Shown: positions 17,227-25,064 of the stretch, in pieces
How the letters are laid out: every line of letters begins with the position of its first letter
How positions within the stretch are numbered: the stretch's first letter is position 1
Assembly (NCBI RefSeq): GCF_004766045.1
Contig: NZ_SPQQ01000001.1
Location: 434,001 to 498,000 of the forward strand
Source: Desulfosporosinus fructosivorans
Lineage (GTDB): Bacteria > Bacillota > Desulfitobacteriia > Desulfitobacteriales > Desulfitobacteriaceae
Reading direction: 5' to 3'
Length of the DNA: 64,000 nt
Made by a program: the position numbers and the translations under genes
The notes under the pieces: model-generated
What the model was told of the DNA's origin: nothing
Seen by the model: only the letters and a program-made list of their open reading frames with translations
Database searches by the model: none

Positions 17227-17281
17227 TGACATCGTCAGGCGTTAGTTATATATTTATAACATCATGTTATAAATATATAAC
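17226..17281 (+). promoter_or_regulatory. promoter overlapped by a perfect 16-bp inverted repeat
   Basis: TTGACA (17226-17231), 17-nt spacer, TATATT (17249-17254). A perfect inverted repeat (17245-17260 with 17266-17281) covers the -10 and start region, ending next to the GGAGAG ribosome site. The XRE protein encoded at 17634 is the likely binder, giving autoregulation. Confidence 0.7.
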
Positions 17282-17294
17282 GGAGAGTGATTTT

Positions 17295-17633
17295 ATGAAA
17301 AAGAGGTTCAACCCTTTAGCCTTATTCGGTTTCCTTGGATTATTCGGATTGCTTGGTCCCCTTACGGGTAATGAGACATGGTATTGGTGGTTTGCTTGGC
17401 TCGTATGGTTTGGAAATTATAACAAGCCAACAGATGAAAGGTTTTTTGAGAATCTTGCAAAGACCGGGCTTGCATGCTTTGCTATAACAATGCTGGGACT
17501 TATGGTGATCCTTTTCCTGAAGGGGTTAGGTATATCTAAGGACATTATTTTCACTGGTATAGAGATTATTTTTACAGTGCCTCTGCTCAGTTTTGTTTTT
17601 TTACTGAAATATTTCGAAGAACGTGATCTATAA
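17295..17633 (+). CDS. small membrane protein, DUF3796-like
   Basis: A 112-residue protein with three to four hydrophobic segments, beginning MKKRFNPLALFGFLGLFGLL, then WYWWFAWLVWFGNY. This pattern matches my recollection of DUF3796 proteins that pair with XRE regulators. Start ATG 17295 follows CGGAGAG; the frame upstream has no ribosome site. The downstream XRE gene starts at the next base after its stop. A sensor or signal-input role for the regulator is plausible but not shown. Confidence 0.65.
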   Translation: MKKRFNPLALFGFLGLFGLLGPLTGNETWYWWFAWLVWFGNYNKPTDERFFENLAKTGLACFAITMLGLMVILFLKGLGISKDIIFTGIEIIFTVPLLSFVFLLKYFEERDL

Positions 17634-17837
17634 ATGGGAAAATTAGTAACAACTTTAAAGAAGCATCGTTTCTTGGCTGAGATGTCTCAAGACGAATTAG
17701 CTAATTTAGTGGGGGTACGCCGCGAGACCATAGTTCATTTAGAAGCTGGAAGATATAATCCATCTCTAAAATTGGCCTTTGATATCGCAAAAATATTTAA
17801 AGTTCCCATTGAAGAGATATTTACATTTAGTGACTAA
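17634..17837 (+). CDS. XRE-family regulator (short, YgzD-like)
   Basis: A 67-residue helix-turn-helix protein (SQDELANLVGVRRETIVHLE, then NPSLKLAFDIAKIFKVPIEEIF), the common short family that partners with small membrane proteins in Firmicutes. It is directly joined to the upstream membrane gene and is followed by a terminator at 17841. Probably represses its own promoter through the 17245-17281 repeat. Confidence 0.85.
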   Translation: MGKLVTTLKKHRFLAEMSQDELANLVGVRRETIVHLEAGRYNPSLKLAFDIAKIFKVPIEEIFTFSD

Positions 17838-17840
17838 ATA

Positions 17841-17875
17841 AAGGCAGGTGGATCATTTGTCAATCCACCTGCCTT
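17841..17875 (+). terminator. intrinsic terminator
   Basis: Perfect 13-bp arms AAGGCAGGTGGAT (17841-17853) and ATCCACCTGCCTT (17863-17875), 9-nt loop, then TGTTTA. Ends the membrane protein/XRE operon. Confidence 0.75.
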
Positions 17876-17942
17876 GTTTAATTAGTCGCAACTATCTCAT
17901 TCTACCAACATTTCATTGATAGTACATTTTACTATCCCCACC

Positions 17943-17973
17943 GGGCTTGATTGAAAAATCAGGCCCTTTCTTT
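17943..17973 (+). terminator. second terminator-like hairpin
   Basis: GGGCTTGATT and AATCAGGCCC (one G-U pair) with a GAAA tetraloop, followed by TTTCTTT. The upstream gene it once served is not obvious; the 302-bp gap holds only this and the PadR promoter. Confidence 0.6.
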
Positions 17974-18055
17974 ATTCCATTCAAGATGAAGGAGTCAAAT
18001 TGCTTGCCGGTTAGCATCTTGCATTAGTTGAAATTCATTATCAGAACAACCGCTA

Positions 18056-18084
18056 TTGACAAACCGACTACTACGTGTTACTTT
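18056..18084 (+). promoter_or_regulatory. promoter of PadR-ABC operon
   Basis: TTGACA (18056-18061), 17 nt, TACTTT (18079-18084). ACTACTACGTGTTACT and AGTAGTAAGTAAT around the -10 form imperfect dyads, suitable as a PadR operator. Confidence 0.5.
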
Positions 18085-18139
18085 ATAGCAGTAGTAAGTA
18101 ATACTGAATATCGGTCATACAGAATAGCAAGGGGTGATT

Positions 18140-18466
18140 GTGCTGGAAAACCTAACGGAAATGCTCAAAGGCGTCCTTGAGGGCTGTGTCCTTGAAATTA
18201 TAAGCCGCAAAGAAACCTACGGCTATGAAATCACGCGGCGGCTGAACGCCCTCGGCTTCACAGATGTTGTGGAGGGAACGGTGTACACCATCCTGATCCG
18301 GCTTGAAAAAAGCAAGCTGGTAGAGATCACCAAGAAGCCCTCCGACATGGGACCGCCGCGAAAGTTTTTCGCGCTCAACGACGCGGGGCGTGAGGAGCTG
18401 CGGAGGTTCTGGGAAAAATGGGAATTTGTTGCGTTGAAAATTAACGAGTTAAAGGAGAAAAAATAA
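18140..18466 (+). CDS. PadR-family transcriptional regulator
   Basis: A ~108-residue winged-helix regulator of the PadR type: ENLTEMLKGVLEGCVLEIIS, then YGYEITRRLNALGF, VVEGTVYTILIRLEK and PPRKFFALNDAGREEL. GTG 18140 is preferred to GTG 18134 because AAGGGG ends at 18134. It heads an operon with two DUF1048 proteins and an ABC exporter and overlaps the next start by one base. It likely represses the operon until an inducer appears. GC content and codon choice in this block are higher than around it, suggesting acquisition by transfer. Confidence 0.88.
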   Translation: MLENLTEMLKGVLEGCVLEIISRKETYGYEITRRLNALGFTDVVEGTVYTILIRLEKSKLVEITKKPSDMGPPRKFFALNDAGREELRRFWEKWEFVALKINELKEKK

Positions 18467-18813
18467 TGAATTTTTGGGAAAATATCACAGGCAGCGACAT
18501 GACTAAAGAATTGAAAACTTTTGAATCGCGAGCCAAAAAGCTGCCGACTGATTATCAAGCGGCATGGGAAAAAATTAATGCCAATCTTTGGGCGTACTCA
18601 GATTTCACCGGTCGCAACCTCATGCCAATTCTTGACGGTGTGCTTGGCCTGCTCGAAGAAACGGCGGCGGACGGTCAGAGTGTCCAAGAGGTTTTGGGTG
18701 ACGATATCAAAGGCTTCTGTTCAGCGCTGGCCGGCGAAGAAGGGGCAAAGTCTTTTCGCGACAAGTGGCGCGAGCAACTCAACAATAATATCGCTAAAAA
18801 ATTAGGTAAATAG
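18466..18813 (+). CDS. DUF1048 family protein (first copy)
   Basis: A 115-residue soluble, helical protein that looks like the DUF1048 family, often encoded between PadR regulators and ABC transporters. Recognisable parts are SDMTKELKTFESRAKKLPTDYQ and ILDGVLGLLEETAADG. It is related to the next gene (shared LP-x-DYQ, then D-x-L-LF/LEE-x-A-x-G, and DDIKGFC/SDVAAFC). Molecular role is not known; a partner of PadR or of the exporter is possible. Confidence 0.75.
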   Translation: MNFWENITGSDMTKELKTFESRAKKLPTDYQAAWEKINANLWAYSDFTGRNLMPILDGVLGLLEETAADGQSVQEVLGDDIKGFCSALAGEEGAKSFRDKWREQLNNNIAKKLGK

Positions 18814-18822
18814 GAGGATAAA

Positions 18823-19173
18823 ATGAGCATAAAAGATATCATCAAAGGCAAAAAAGAGTGGCGAGCGCACGTGGCGCGTGTCAAAGCGCTCCCGCAAGAT
18901 TATCAGATTGTTTATAAAGAGATTCAAAAATATCTCTTTAAGGGCGGCTCTGGTGAGCTAACCGACGGGATGGTTTTGTTCTCGGGAATTATCGATCTTT
19001 TTGAAGAGGGCGCGGCCTTGGGGAAAGGCGTGCTCGAAGTGACAGGCAGTGACGTAGCGGCTTTCTGCGATGATCTAGTCAAAAATTCAAAAACTCACGC
19101 TGACATCTATCAAGAATCTGTTGACCAAGAAGTTAACAAGGTCATGAAAAAGGTTACGGATAAAACAAAGTAA
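18823..19173 (+). CDS. DUF1048 family protein (second copy)
   Basis: A 116-residue helical protein paralogous to the preceding one, starting MSIKDIIKGKKEWRAHVARV with KALPQDYQIVYKEIQKYLF. AGGAGG lies 8 nt before the ATG. It lies between the first copy and the ABC ATPase. Function unknown; the operon context suggests regulation of, or accessory to, efflux. Confidence 0.75.
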   Translation: MSIKDIIKGKKEWRAHVARVKALPQDYQIVYKEIQKYLFKGGSGELTDGMVLFSGIIDLFEEGAALGKGVLEVTGSDVAAFCDDLVKNSKTHADIYQESVDQEVNKVMKKVTDKTK

Positions 19174-19188
19174 AAGGGGGATAGCGGG

Positions 19189-19947
19189 ATGGAAAAAGCA
19201 ATTGAAGTGAAAGGTCTGCGAAAGTCTTTCAAGGACACAGAAGTCCTAAAGGGCGTCGATTTTGAAGTGAAGCGAGGTGAGATTTTCGCCCTACTTGGCT
19301 CCAACGGCGCGGGCAAGACGACGATTGTTAAAATCCTCACCACGCTGCTTAAACAGGACGGAGGCACCGCCGTCGTAAACGGATTTGACGTCGCGTCAAA
19401 GCCCGACCATGTACGGCAGTCGATCAGCCTGACAGGGCAATTTGCCGCCGTGGACGAGATATTGACCGGGCGGGAAAACCTTATCATGATCGCCAGGCTA
19501 CGACACCTGAAAAATCCGCTTCAGGTCGCGGACGATTTACTGAACCGCTTCGGCCTGACCGATGCCGCCGACCGCAGGGTTTCCACCTATTCGGGCGGTA
19601 TGCGCCGCAGACTCGACATCGCCATGAGCCTTAGCGGAAAACCGCAGCTTATTTTCCTCGACGAGCCGACCACCGGGCTTGATCCCGAAGGACGCATCGA
19701 GGTTTGGAAGACTGTCAAAGAACTTGCTAACGGCGGCACGACGGTATTCCTGACCACGCAGCATCTGGAGGAAGCTGAACAGCTTGCCGATCAAATTGCC
19801 ATTCTGCATGAGGGTAAGATTATCGCGGGCGGCACGCTTGCTGAGTTGAAAAAGCTGCTCCCGCCCGCTAAAGTAGAGTATGTTGAAAAACAACCGAGCT
19901 TGGAGGAAATATTCCTCGCAATCATCGGCAAGAAGGAGGAAAAGTAA
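19189..19947 (+). CDS. ABC transporter ATP-binding protein (DrrA/CcmA type)
   Basis: A 252-residue ABC ATPase: Walker A GSNGAGKTT, signature YSGGMRRRLDIA, Walker B LIFLDEPTTGLDPEGR and switch His in TTQH. DrrA-like sets export drugs or lipids with an ABC-2 permease. A glycine/valine-poor C-terminal segment ending SLEEIFLAIIGKKEEK is typical. The permease starts one base after its stop. With the PadR regulator upstream, an inducible drug-efflux role is inferred; substrate unknown. Confidence 0.9.
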   Translation: MEKAIEVKGLRKSFKDTEVLKGVDFEVKRGEIFALLGSNGAGKTTIVKILTTLLKQDGGTAVVNGFDVASKPDHVRQSISLTGQFAAVDEILTGRENLIMIARLRHLKNPLQVADDLLNRFGLTDAADRRVSTYSGGMRRRLDIAMSLSGKPQLIFLDEPTTGLDPEGRIEVWKTVKELANGGTTVFLTTQHLEEAEQLADQIAILHEGKIIAGGTLAELKKLLPPAKVEYVEKQPSLEEIFLAIIGKKEEK

Positions 19948-20718
19948 ATGGAAACGATTAAGAAACACTTTTTCAGCGATATGGGTGTTATGCTTGGACG
20001 TTCCATGCGTCATATTTTCCGCAGCATGGATACCATCATCACGGTCACCATCACTCCGATCGCGATGATGCTGCTGTTCGTTTATGTGTTCGGCGGCGCG
20101 ATTCAAACCGGCACGGATAACTATGTGAATTACCTGTTGCCCGGCATCCTGCTGATGGCGATTGCAAGTGGCATCGCCTATACGGCTTACCGTCTGTTTA
20201 TGGATATGCAAAGCGGCATCTTCGAACGGTTCCACTCCATGCCGATTGCGCGTTCGGCCGCGCTGTGGGGGCATGTGCTGACCTCACTGGTATCCAATGC
20301 GATTTCGGTTGTCGTAATCATTCTCGTAGCGCTCATAATGGGCTTCCGCTCGTCGGCAGGGGTACTCTCATGGCTTGCCGTGGCCGGTATACTCGCGCTG
20401 TTTACGCTGGCCTTGACATGGATCGCGGCGATTGCCGGACTGTCCGCAAAATCGGTGGACGGTGCAGGCGCCTTTTCCTATCCGATAATATTCCTTCCGT
20501 TTATCAGCTCAGCGTTTGTACCGACTGAGACGATGCCGCCGGTCGTTCGGGCCTTTGCTGAAAACCAGCCAGTGACCTCAATAGTGGAAGCCATCCGCTC
20601 CCTGCTGGCGGTGCAGCCCGTCGGAAATGATATTTGGGTTGCGCTCGCGTGGTGCTTAGGGATACTGATCGTCGCATATCTATTTGCGATGCGCGCATAC
20701 AAACGGAAAGCAGCTTAA
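19948..20718 (+). CDS. ABC-2 type permease
   Basis: A 256-residue membrane protein with six predicted spans (from TIITVTITPIAMMLLFVYVF through AWCLGILIVAYLFAM) of the DrrB/ABC-2 family. It pairs with the ATPase at 19189. It keeps the conserved cytoplasmic loop GIFERFHSMPIARSA. It is the last gene of the operon; a broken XRE gene follows. Confidence 0.9.
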   Translation: METIKKHFFSDMGVMLGRSMRHIFRSMDTIITVTITPIAMMLLFVYVFGGAIQTGTDNYVNYLLPGILLMAIASGIAYTAYRLFMDMQSGIFERFHSMPIARSAALWGHVLTSLVSNAISVVVIILVALIMGFRSSAGVLSWLAVAGILALFTLALTWIAAIAGLSAKSVDGAGAFSYPIIFLPFISSAFVPTETMPPVVRAFAENQPVTSIVEAIRSLLAVQPVGNDIWVALAWCLGILIVAYLFAMRAYKRKAA

Positions 20719-20734
20719 TGTTTGCAGGCATTAA

Positions 20735-21091
20735 AATGATAGTGGTCAACAAAAACAGCGCGGTATATCATATACACAGCTTGCGCGGCTGGCAGGAGTA
20801 ACGCCCTCCACCGTATACAGTATGTTGCAGCCATGTAAGCGCGGTTACATTGACACTCCCCACAGATGAATCTGGGGGATTCTTGGGTGATTAAACGAAC
20901 ATCCGTTTCTGACTATCGAGTATGACCCCAAGTTAAGGCTAAGCCATTAGCCCTCCTAGATCAGAGCATATAGCTATCTAGGGGCTTTACGGCAACAAGT
21001 GGTAAAGAAACTGTGTGATGGATTGGATTTAAGCATTATAGATTTTTTCGACTGCGATTTATTCCGAACCCTGCCGCCGGAAATTGAATAG
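20735..21091 (+). pseudogene. XRE regulator gene split by an inserted element
   Basis: Two halves of one helix-turn-helix protein are seen. The first (to ~20854) reads QRGISYTQLARLAGVTPSTV then YSMLQPCKRGYID. The second (20996-21091) reads QVVKKLCDGLDLSIIDFFDC then DLFRTLPPEIE and stop. These fit the start and end of the widespread ~70-residue clostridial XRE family. About 140 bp of IS-like sequence lies between, with in-frame stops. The true start is also missing (stop at 20732). Clearly non-functional. Confidence 0.7.
20855..20995 (-). mobile_element. IS200/IS605-like remnant (no transposase)
   Basis: Read on the minus strand, one end carries AGAATCCCCCAGATTCATCT then GTGGGGAGTGTCA (20848-20885), the right-end hairpin commonly seen after TnpB genes. 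The other end has CTAGAT...ATCTAG (~20957-20981) like a left-end hairpin. Only about 140 bp remains, so it is an internal-deletion derivative (a PATE/MITE). It interrupts the XRE gene. Confidence 0.6.
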
Positions 21092-21104
21092 CTCTCATAA
21101 AGAG

Positions 21105-21143
21105 AAAACGCCTGGCAGTTCATTCAACTGCCAGGCGTTTTTT
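21105..21143 (+). terminator. strong terminator
   Basis: Perfect 16-bp arms AAAACGCCTGGCAGTT (21105-21120) and AACTGCCAGGCGTTTT (21126-21141), loop CATTC, with T-run to 21143. It follows the broken XRE gene and would close the PadR operon transcript. Confidence 0.85.
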
Positions 21144-21209
21144 ATTTGGGAAAATACCGTTAAAGGGACGACGAAACAGTGATAACTGTCCTAATAAGTG
21201 AGAGGATGA

Positions 21210-21425
21210 TTTTTCTCCTACCGGTACTTTGATAACCGAATACCCGATGGCCCGGATACGTTCATGCGTGAGGGAGCCAAGCCGCAGGTGCGCCAAGACT
21301 ATCGGCCCAGGGACGATACGAACGGGAAACACCATTACGGCAAGCAGATTACGGCAGGTCTGCCCGGCAATACCAGGTACAGGTCTTTTACTGAATATAA
21401 TAAGAAGAATGTGCAGCAACTCTGA
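21210..21425 (+). other. open fragment, possible gene relic
   Basis: A frame without a start codon encodes a basic, polar stretch (for example GPDTFMREGAKPQVRQDYRP and NGKHHYGKQITAGLPGN) ending in a stop. Codon use is GC-rich compared with the AraC gene that overlaps its end. I do not recognise the family; it may be a relic or chance. Confidence 0.2.
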
Positions 21426-22416
21426 ATTCACTTGGAGTAAGACTTGTCCATTTTTTAAATGCTCTATGGAAAGCACTTGCTTCTGAAAAACCAATAATAT
21501 ATGCGATTTCATCTATAGAGGCATTATTATCATTCAAGCATTGTAAAGCGATATCTTTACGTATTTCATTCAAAATTTTAGTGAATGAGGTTTGTTCTTT
21601 ATTAAGATATGTCTGCAAACTTCGAACACTAATTGCCAGCTTTCTGGCTACTACTTTAATAGATGGCATGTCTCTATTCATTTCTTTCAAGATTATACGT
21701 GTAACCTTTTTGGAATAGGTTTCATCACCATCATATAATTCAATAGTTTCTTGAGCTTTCTTTTCAAATAGATCAAGCAGATTATTATTTGGTTCGATAA
21801 TAGGTAGATTCAATAGCAAGTTGTCGAAGACCAAAGCACTAACCTGCTTTTCGAAATAAACTGGACATTGAAAAATTCTCTTATATTCGGATATATCTTT
21901 GGGTTTGCGATGTGTAAAATGCACCTCATTCAAGTTTATACTTTTTCCAGTTAGCATTTTTATATAAGATAGCAGCCCGGATATCTTATAATCGGAAAAC
22001 TGCCTGTTATTTAAGAGTATTCTGTCGATGGTTGTAATACTTACAATGGCAAAACTACCCTCTATTCGAACATCAGTAATACTAGTTTCATCAACAATTT
22101 TTTCATACCTGCAATATTTTTCTGATGCATCACCTAAAGTACGGCAATTCATCAGAACGTATCCAAGAATGTTCGAAAAGCCTTTTGATAAAAGTTCTCC
22201 CAGATAAAGACCTATACTTTCATTATTAGCCAGCCTCATAGCTTCTTGAAGAATCTTATAAACTTCATCAGCTATCAACCTGTTATCGGGTGACTCCAGA
22301 ATGGAAGGGCTAATACCGATTGTCTCCAAAGCCTTTTCTCTTTTAATACCATTAACTTCAAAAAAATTAAAAACTGTTGACATTTTGGTAACCGATATTG
22401 AAGATTCATTTCTCAT
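21388..22416 (-). CDS. AraC-family transcriptional regulator
   Basis: A 342-residue regulator with an N-terminal ligand-sensing region of the Arabinose_bd/OruR type (residues ~15-210) and a C-terminal AraC double helix-turn-helix (SVRSLQTYLNKEQTSFTKIL and IAYIIGFSEASAFHRAFKKW). The ATG at 22416 follows AGGTGG. It is divergent from an SDR gene at 22566, whose expression it may control. The effector is unknown. A few C-terminal codons (TPSEFRVAAHSSYYIQ) extend past the usual end. Confidence 0.9.
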   Translation of the reverse strand: MRNESSISVTKMSTVFNFFEVNGIKREKALETIGISPSILESPDNRLIADEVYKILQEAMRLANNESIGLYLGELLSKGFSNILGYVLMNCRTLGDASEKYCRYEKIVDETSITDVRIEGSFAIVSITTIDRILLNNRQFSDYKISGLLSYIKMLTGKSINLNEVHFTHRKPKDISEYKRIFQCPVYFEKQVSALVFDNLLLNLPIIEPNNNLLDLFEKKAQETIELYDGDETYSKKVTRIILKEMNRDMPSIKVVARKLAISVRSLQTYLNKEQTSFTKILNEIRKDIALQCLNDNNASIDEIAYIIGFSEASAFHRAFKKWTSLTPSEFRVAAHSSYYIQ

Positions 22417-22505
22417 AAATAAACCACCTAATTAAAGTTATTTATAGCACAAATATAGATTATTTTGTAGTGCGTTATAAGTCAATACTTTTTCGTTATA
22501 TATCA

Positions 22506-22534
22506 TTGGATGCAAAGTACTAATAAGGTATAAC
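22506..22534 (+). promoter_or_regulatory. promoter of the SDR gene
   Basis: TTGGAT (22506-22511), 17-nt spacer, TATAAC (22529-22534), ending 31 bp before the GTG start. It lies in the 149-bp AraC/SDR divergent region. Confidence 0.6.
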
Positions 22535-22565
22535 TTAATTAGAAATATTTGAGAGGTGAAAAATT

Positions 22566-23342
22566 GTGAATAAAACAGTATTAATCACTGGTGCTTCAAG
22601 CGGAATAGGAATGGAAATAGCAAAACTATTTGCTAATGACGGCTATGACCTGGTATTGGTTGCAAGAAGAAAAACACAGCTAGAAAAGCTTGCATCTGAA
22701 TTGACTAATAATTATCCCATTTCTATAACTATCATTGCTAAAGATTTATCTCAACCGACATCCCCGGATGAAATATTCAAGGAACTAAAAGAAAAATCTA
22801 TACACATTGATATTTTGGTAAACAATGCGGGGACACAGATTTACGGGGAATTTCAAAAAACAGATCTTAACAAGGAACTACAGCTTATACAGGTGAATAT
22901 GGTATCCCTCACCCACCTTACCAAACTGGCTATTGCAGATATGCTTAAGCGTGGTTCTGGGAAAATACTCAACATTGGTTCAACAGGCTCTTTTGCTCCA
23001 GCACCACTCAATGCAATTTACTGTGCTACCAAATCATACGTATTAAACTTTTCCGAAGGAATATCCAAGGATCTTGAGGGAACTGGTATTTCTGTCACCG
23101 CACTTTGTCCCGGAGCAACCCAAACGGAATTTGCGGAGAAGGCAAAACTACTGAATACAAGATTGTTTAATTCATCTGTTATGAGCGCAGAGAAAGTCGC
23201 GAAAATAGGATACAGAGCTTTATTTAAAGAAAAACGAGTTGAGGTTGCTGGAATGATTAATAAATTACTGGTTTTTTCGATAAGGTTCACACCTAGATGG
23301 CTTGTATTAGAACTCGGAAAGATACTTATGAGCTCAAAGTAA
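22566..23342 (+). CDS. Short-chain dehydrogenase/reductase
   Basis: A 258-residue classical SDR with NAD(P)-binding TGASSGIG (residues 8-15), NNAG, the catalytic Ser in NIGSTGSFAP and YCATK (Tyr-x3-Lys). The Arg/Lys cluster after the second strand (ARRKTQ) suggests NADP. It resembles the DltE/YqjQ group, for which substrates are largely unknown. The GTG start follows GAGAGGTG. It is likely regulated by the divergent AraC protein. Confidence 0.9.
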   Translation: MNKTVLITGASSGIGMEIAKLFANDGYDLVLVARRKTQLEKLASELTNNYPISITIIAKDLSQPTSPDEIFKELKEKSIHIDILVNNAGTQIYGEFQKTDLNKELQLIQVNMVSLTHLTKLAIADMLKRGSGKILNIGSTGSFAPAPLNAIYCATKSYVLNFSEGISKDLEGTGISVTALCPGATQTEFAEKAKLLNTRLFNSSVMSAEKVAKIGYRALFKEKRVEVAGMINKLLVFSIRFTPRWLVLELGKILMSSK

Positions 23343-23386
23343 ATGGATAATATACGAAGAAGAATTTAAAGAAGAAGCGAAGCTAA

Positions 23387-23408
23387 ACCTCATCCTCATC
23401 CTCATCCT
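23387..23408. repeat. short hexamer repeat
   Basis: CCTCAT is repeated three times in a row (CCTCATCCTCATCCTCATCC) in the spacer after the SDR gene. No function is suggested. Confidence 0.5.
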
Positions 23409-23521
23409 TGCTTGTTGTCCAAGGCTATTGAATGAAGGGGAATAGTGTGAATTATGAATCTCTCTCTTCACTTTCGATGATATGGGAAAGTTGTTGGAGG
23501 TGAGAGTTAGTGCACATCATT

Positions 23522-23755
23522 CTACATATGTGCCATATAGTATACAAAACTTAACCAAGCTATGGGGATACACATTATGATGAATCCTATAATTCTACGA
23601 ATTATAAATAAGGATTTTGGTGGTTCTTTGGTTGCCTTCCATTCTTCATGTATTTTCCACATAAATCTTGGATTTATAAAATTGATAAGACCAGTGAAGA
23701 AAAATATACCCAAAAAAATCCAAGATACAATGTTGACAATCTGGGGTATTCCCAA
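23522..23755 (-). CDS. small two-span membrane protein, DUF6199-like
   Basis: A 77-residue protein with a hydrophobic helix (SWIFLGIFFFTGLINF), the motif NPRFMWKIHEEWKATKEPP, and a second hydrophobic helix near the end. The NPxxMWxIxExWK block matches what I recall of DUF6199. The start is TTG 23755 with AAGGGG upstream on the minus strand. It stands alone and nothing nearby points to a role. Confidence 0.65.
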   Translation of the reverse strand: MGIPQIVNIVSWIFLGIFFFTGLINFINPRFMWKIHEEWKATKEPPKSLFIIRRIIGFIIMCIPIAWLSFVYYMAHM

Positions 23756-23789
23756 TTTTAATCAACCCCTTATTAATTTTACTATTTAA

Positions 23790-24407
<618 letters not shown>

Positions 24408-25064
24408 ATGGAACGTAAGCTTCGCTATGCTTGGTGGTTAGTGCTCATGGGCCTTGTTATTTTTGCCATTTGGAGGCTTTTTTTACCTCATGGCTCTAAT
24501 GCCTATCTACAAAAAACAGTTTCAAGCCGAGAAATCGTTGTTTACGTCGCAGGAGCAGTTGAGAAACCGGGGCTCGTTCATTTAGCTCCGGATGCCCGTT
24601 TGGATGATGCTCTGAAGCAGGTCTGTCCTTTGTTGGAGGCTAACCTGGAGAGTATGAATCCAGCTGAGAGGCTTAAGGACGGACAAAAGATAAACGTGCC
24701 ATCTAAAGCTCCCCCGATTTCATCGGAGACCACAGAGGGGGGGAATTCGGCGGTAGGGGTGGGTAGTGGCGCTGGGAATAATATTGGGTCAACAAATGGA
24801 ACGGGTGTTGGATCTGTTGGTATTGGATCTGTTAATAGTGGTGGGGGCAGCCCGGCACTGGCTAGTGGAAAGATTAATATCAATACCGCTGGAGCAGCTG
24901 AATTGGACAAGTTGTCTGGTGTCGGGCCGGCGTTAGCGGAACGCATTATTCAATACCGGACAGAACACGGACCATTTACTCGGCCTGAAGACTTAGAGAA
25001 TGTTTCAGGTATTGGAGCAAAGACTTACGAGAAAATGGCTTCGCAAGTGACGGTTAGTCCATGA
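24408..25064 (+). CDS. comEA: Competence DNA-binding protein ComEA
   Basis: A 218-residue membrane-anchored DNA receptor for natural transformation. It has an N-terminal span (WWLVLMGLVIFAIWRLF), an SLBB-like domain (IVVYVAGAVEKPGLVHLAPD), a flexible Gly/Ser/Asn linker (~105-145) and a C-terminal helix-hairpin-helix pair (INTAGAAELDKLSGVGPALA, then ENVSGIGAKTYEKM) that binds double-stranded DNA. GGAGG precedes the ATG. Its stop overlaps the comEC start (ATGA). Confidence 0.95.
   Translation: MERKLRYAWWLVLMGLVIFAIWRLFLPHGSNAYLQKTVSSREIVVYVAGAVEKPGLVHLAPDARLDDALKQVCPLLEANLESMNPAERLKDGQKINVPSKAPPISSETTEGGNSAVGVGSGAGNNIGSTNGTGVGSVGIGSVNSGGGSPALASGKININTAGAAELDKLSGVGPALAERIIQYRTEHGPFTRPEDLENVSGIGAKTYEKMASQVTVSP

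Noticed and set aside
19537..20274. 245-codon minus-strand ORF opposite the ABC genes
   Set aside because: It overlaps two well-supported genes with clear motifs; it is open only because of the high GC there.
21287..21330. GTGCGCCAAGAC resembling a group II intron 5' end
   Set aside because: No domain V, no reverse transcriptase, and the AraC gene follows within 100 bp.
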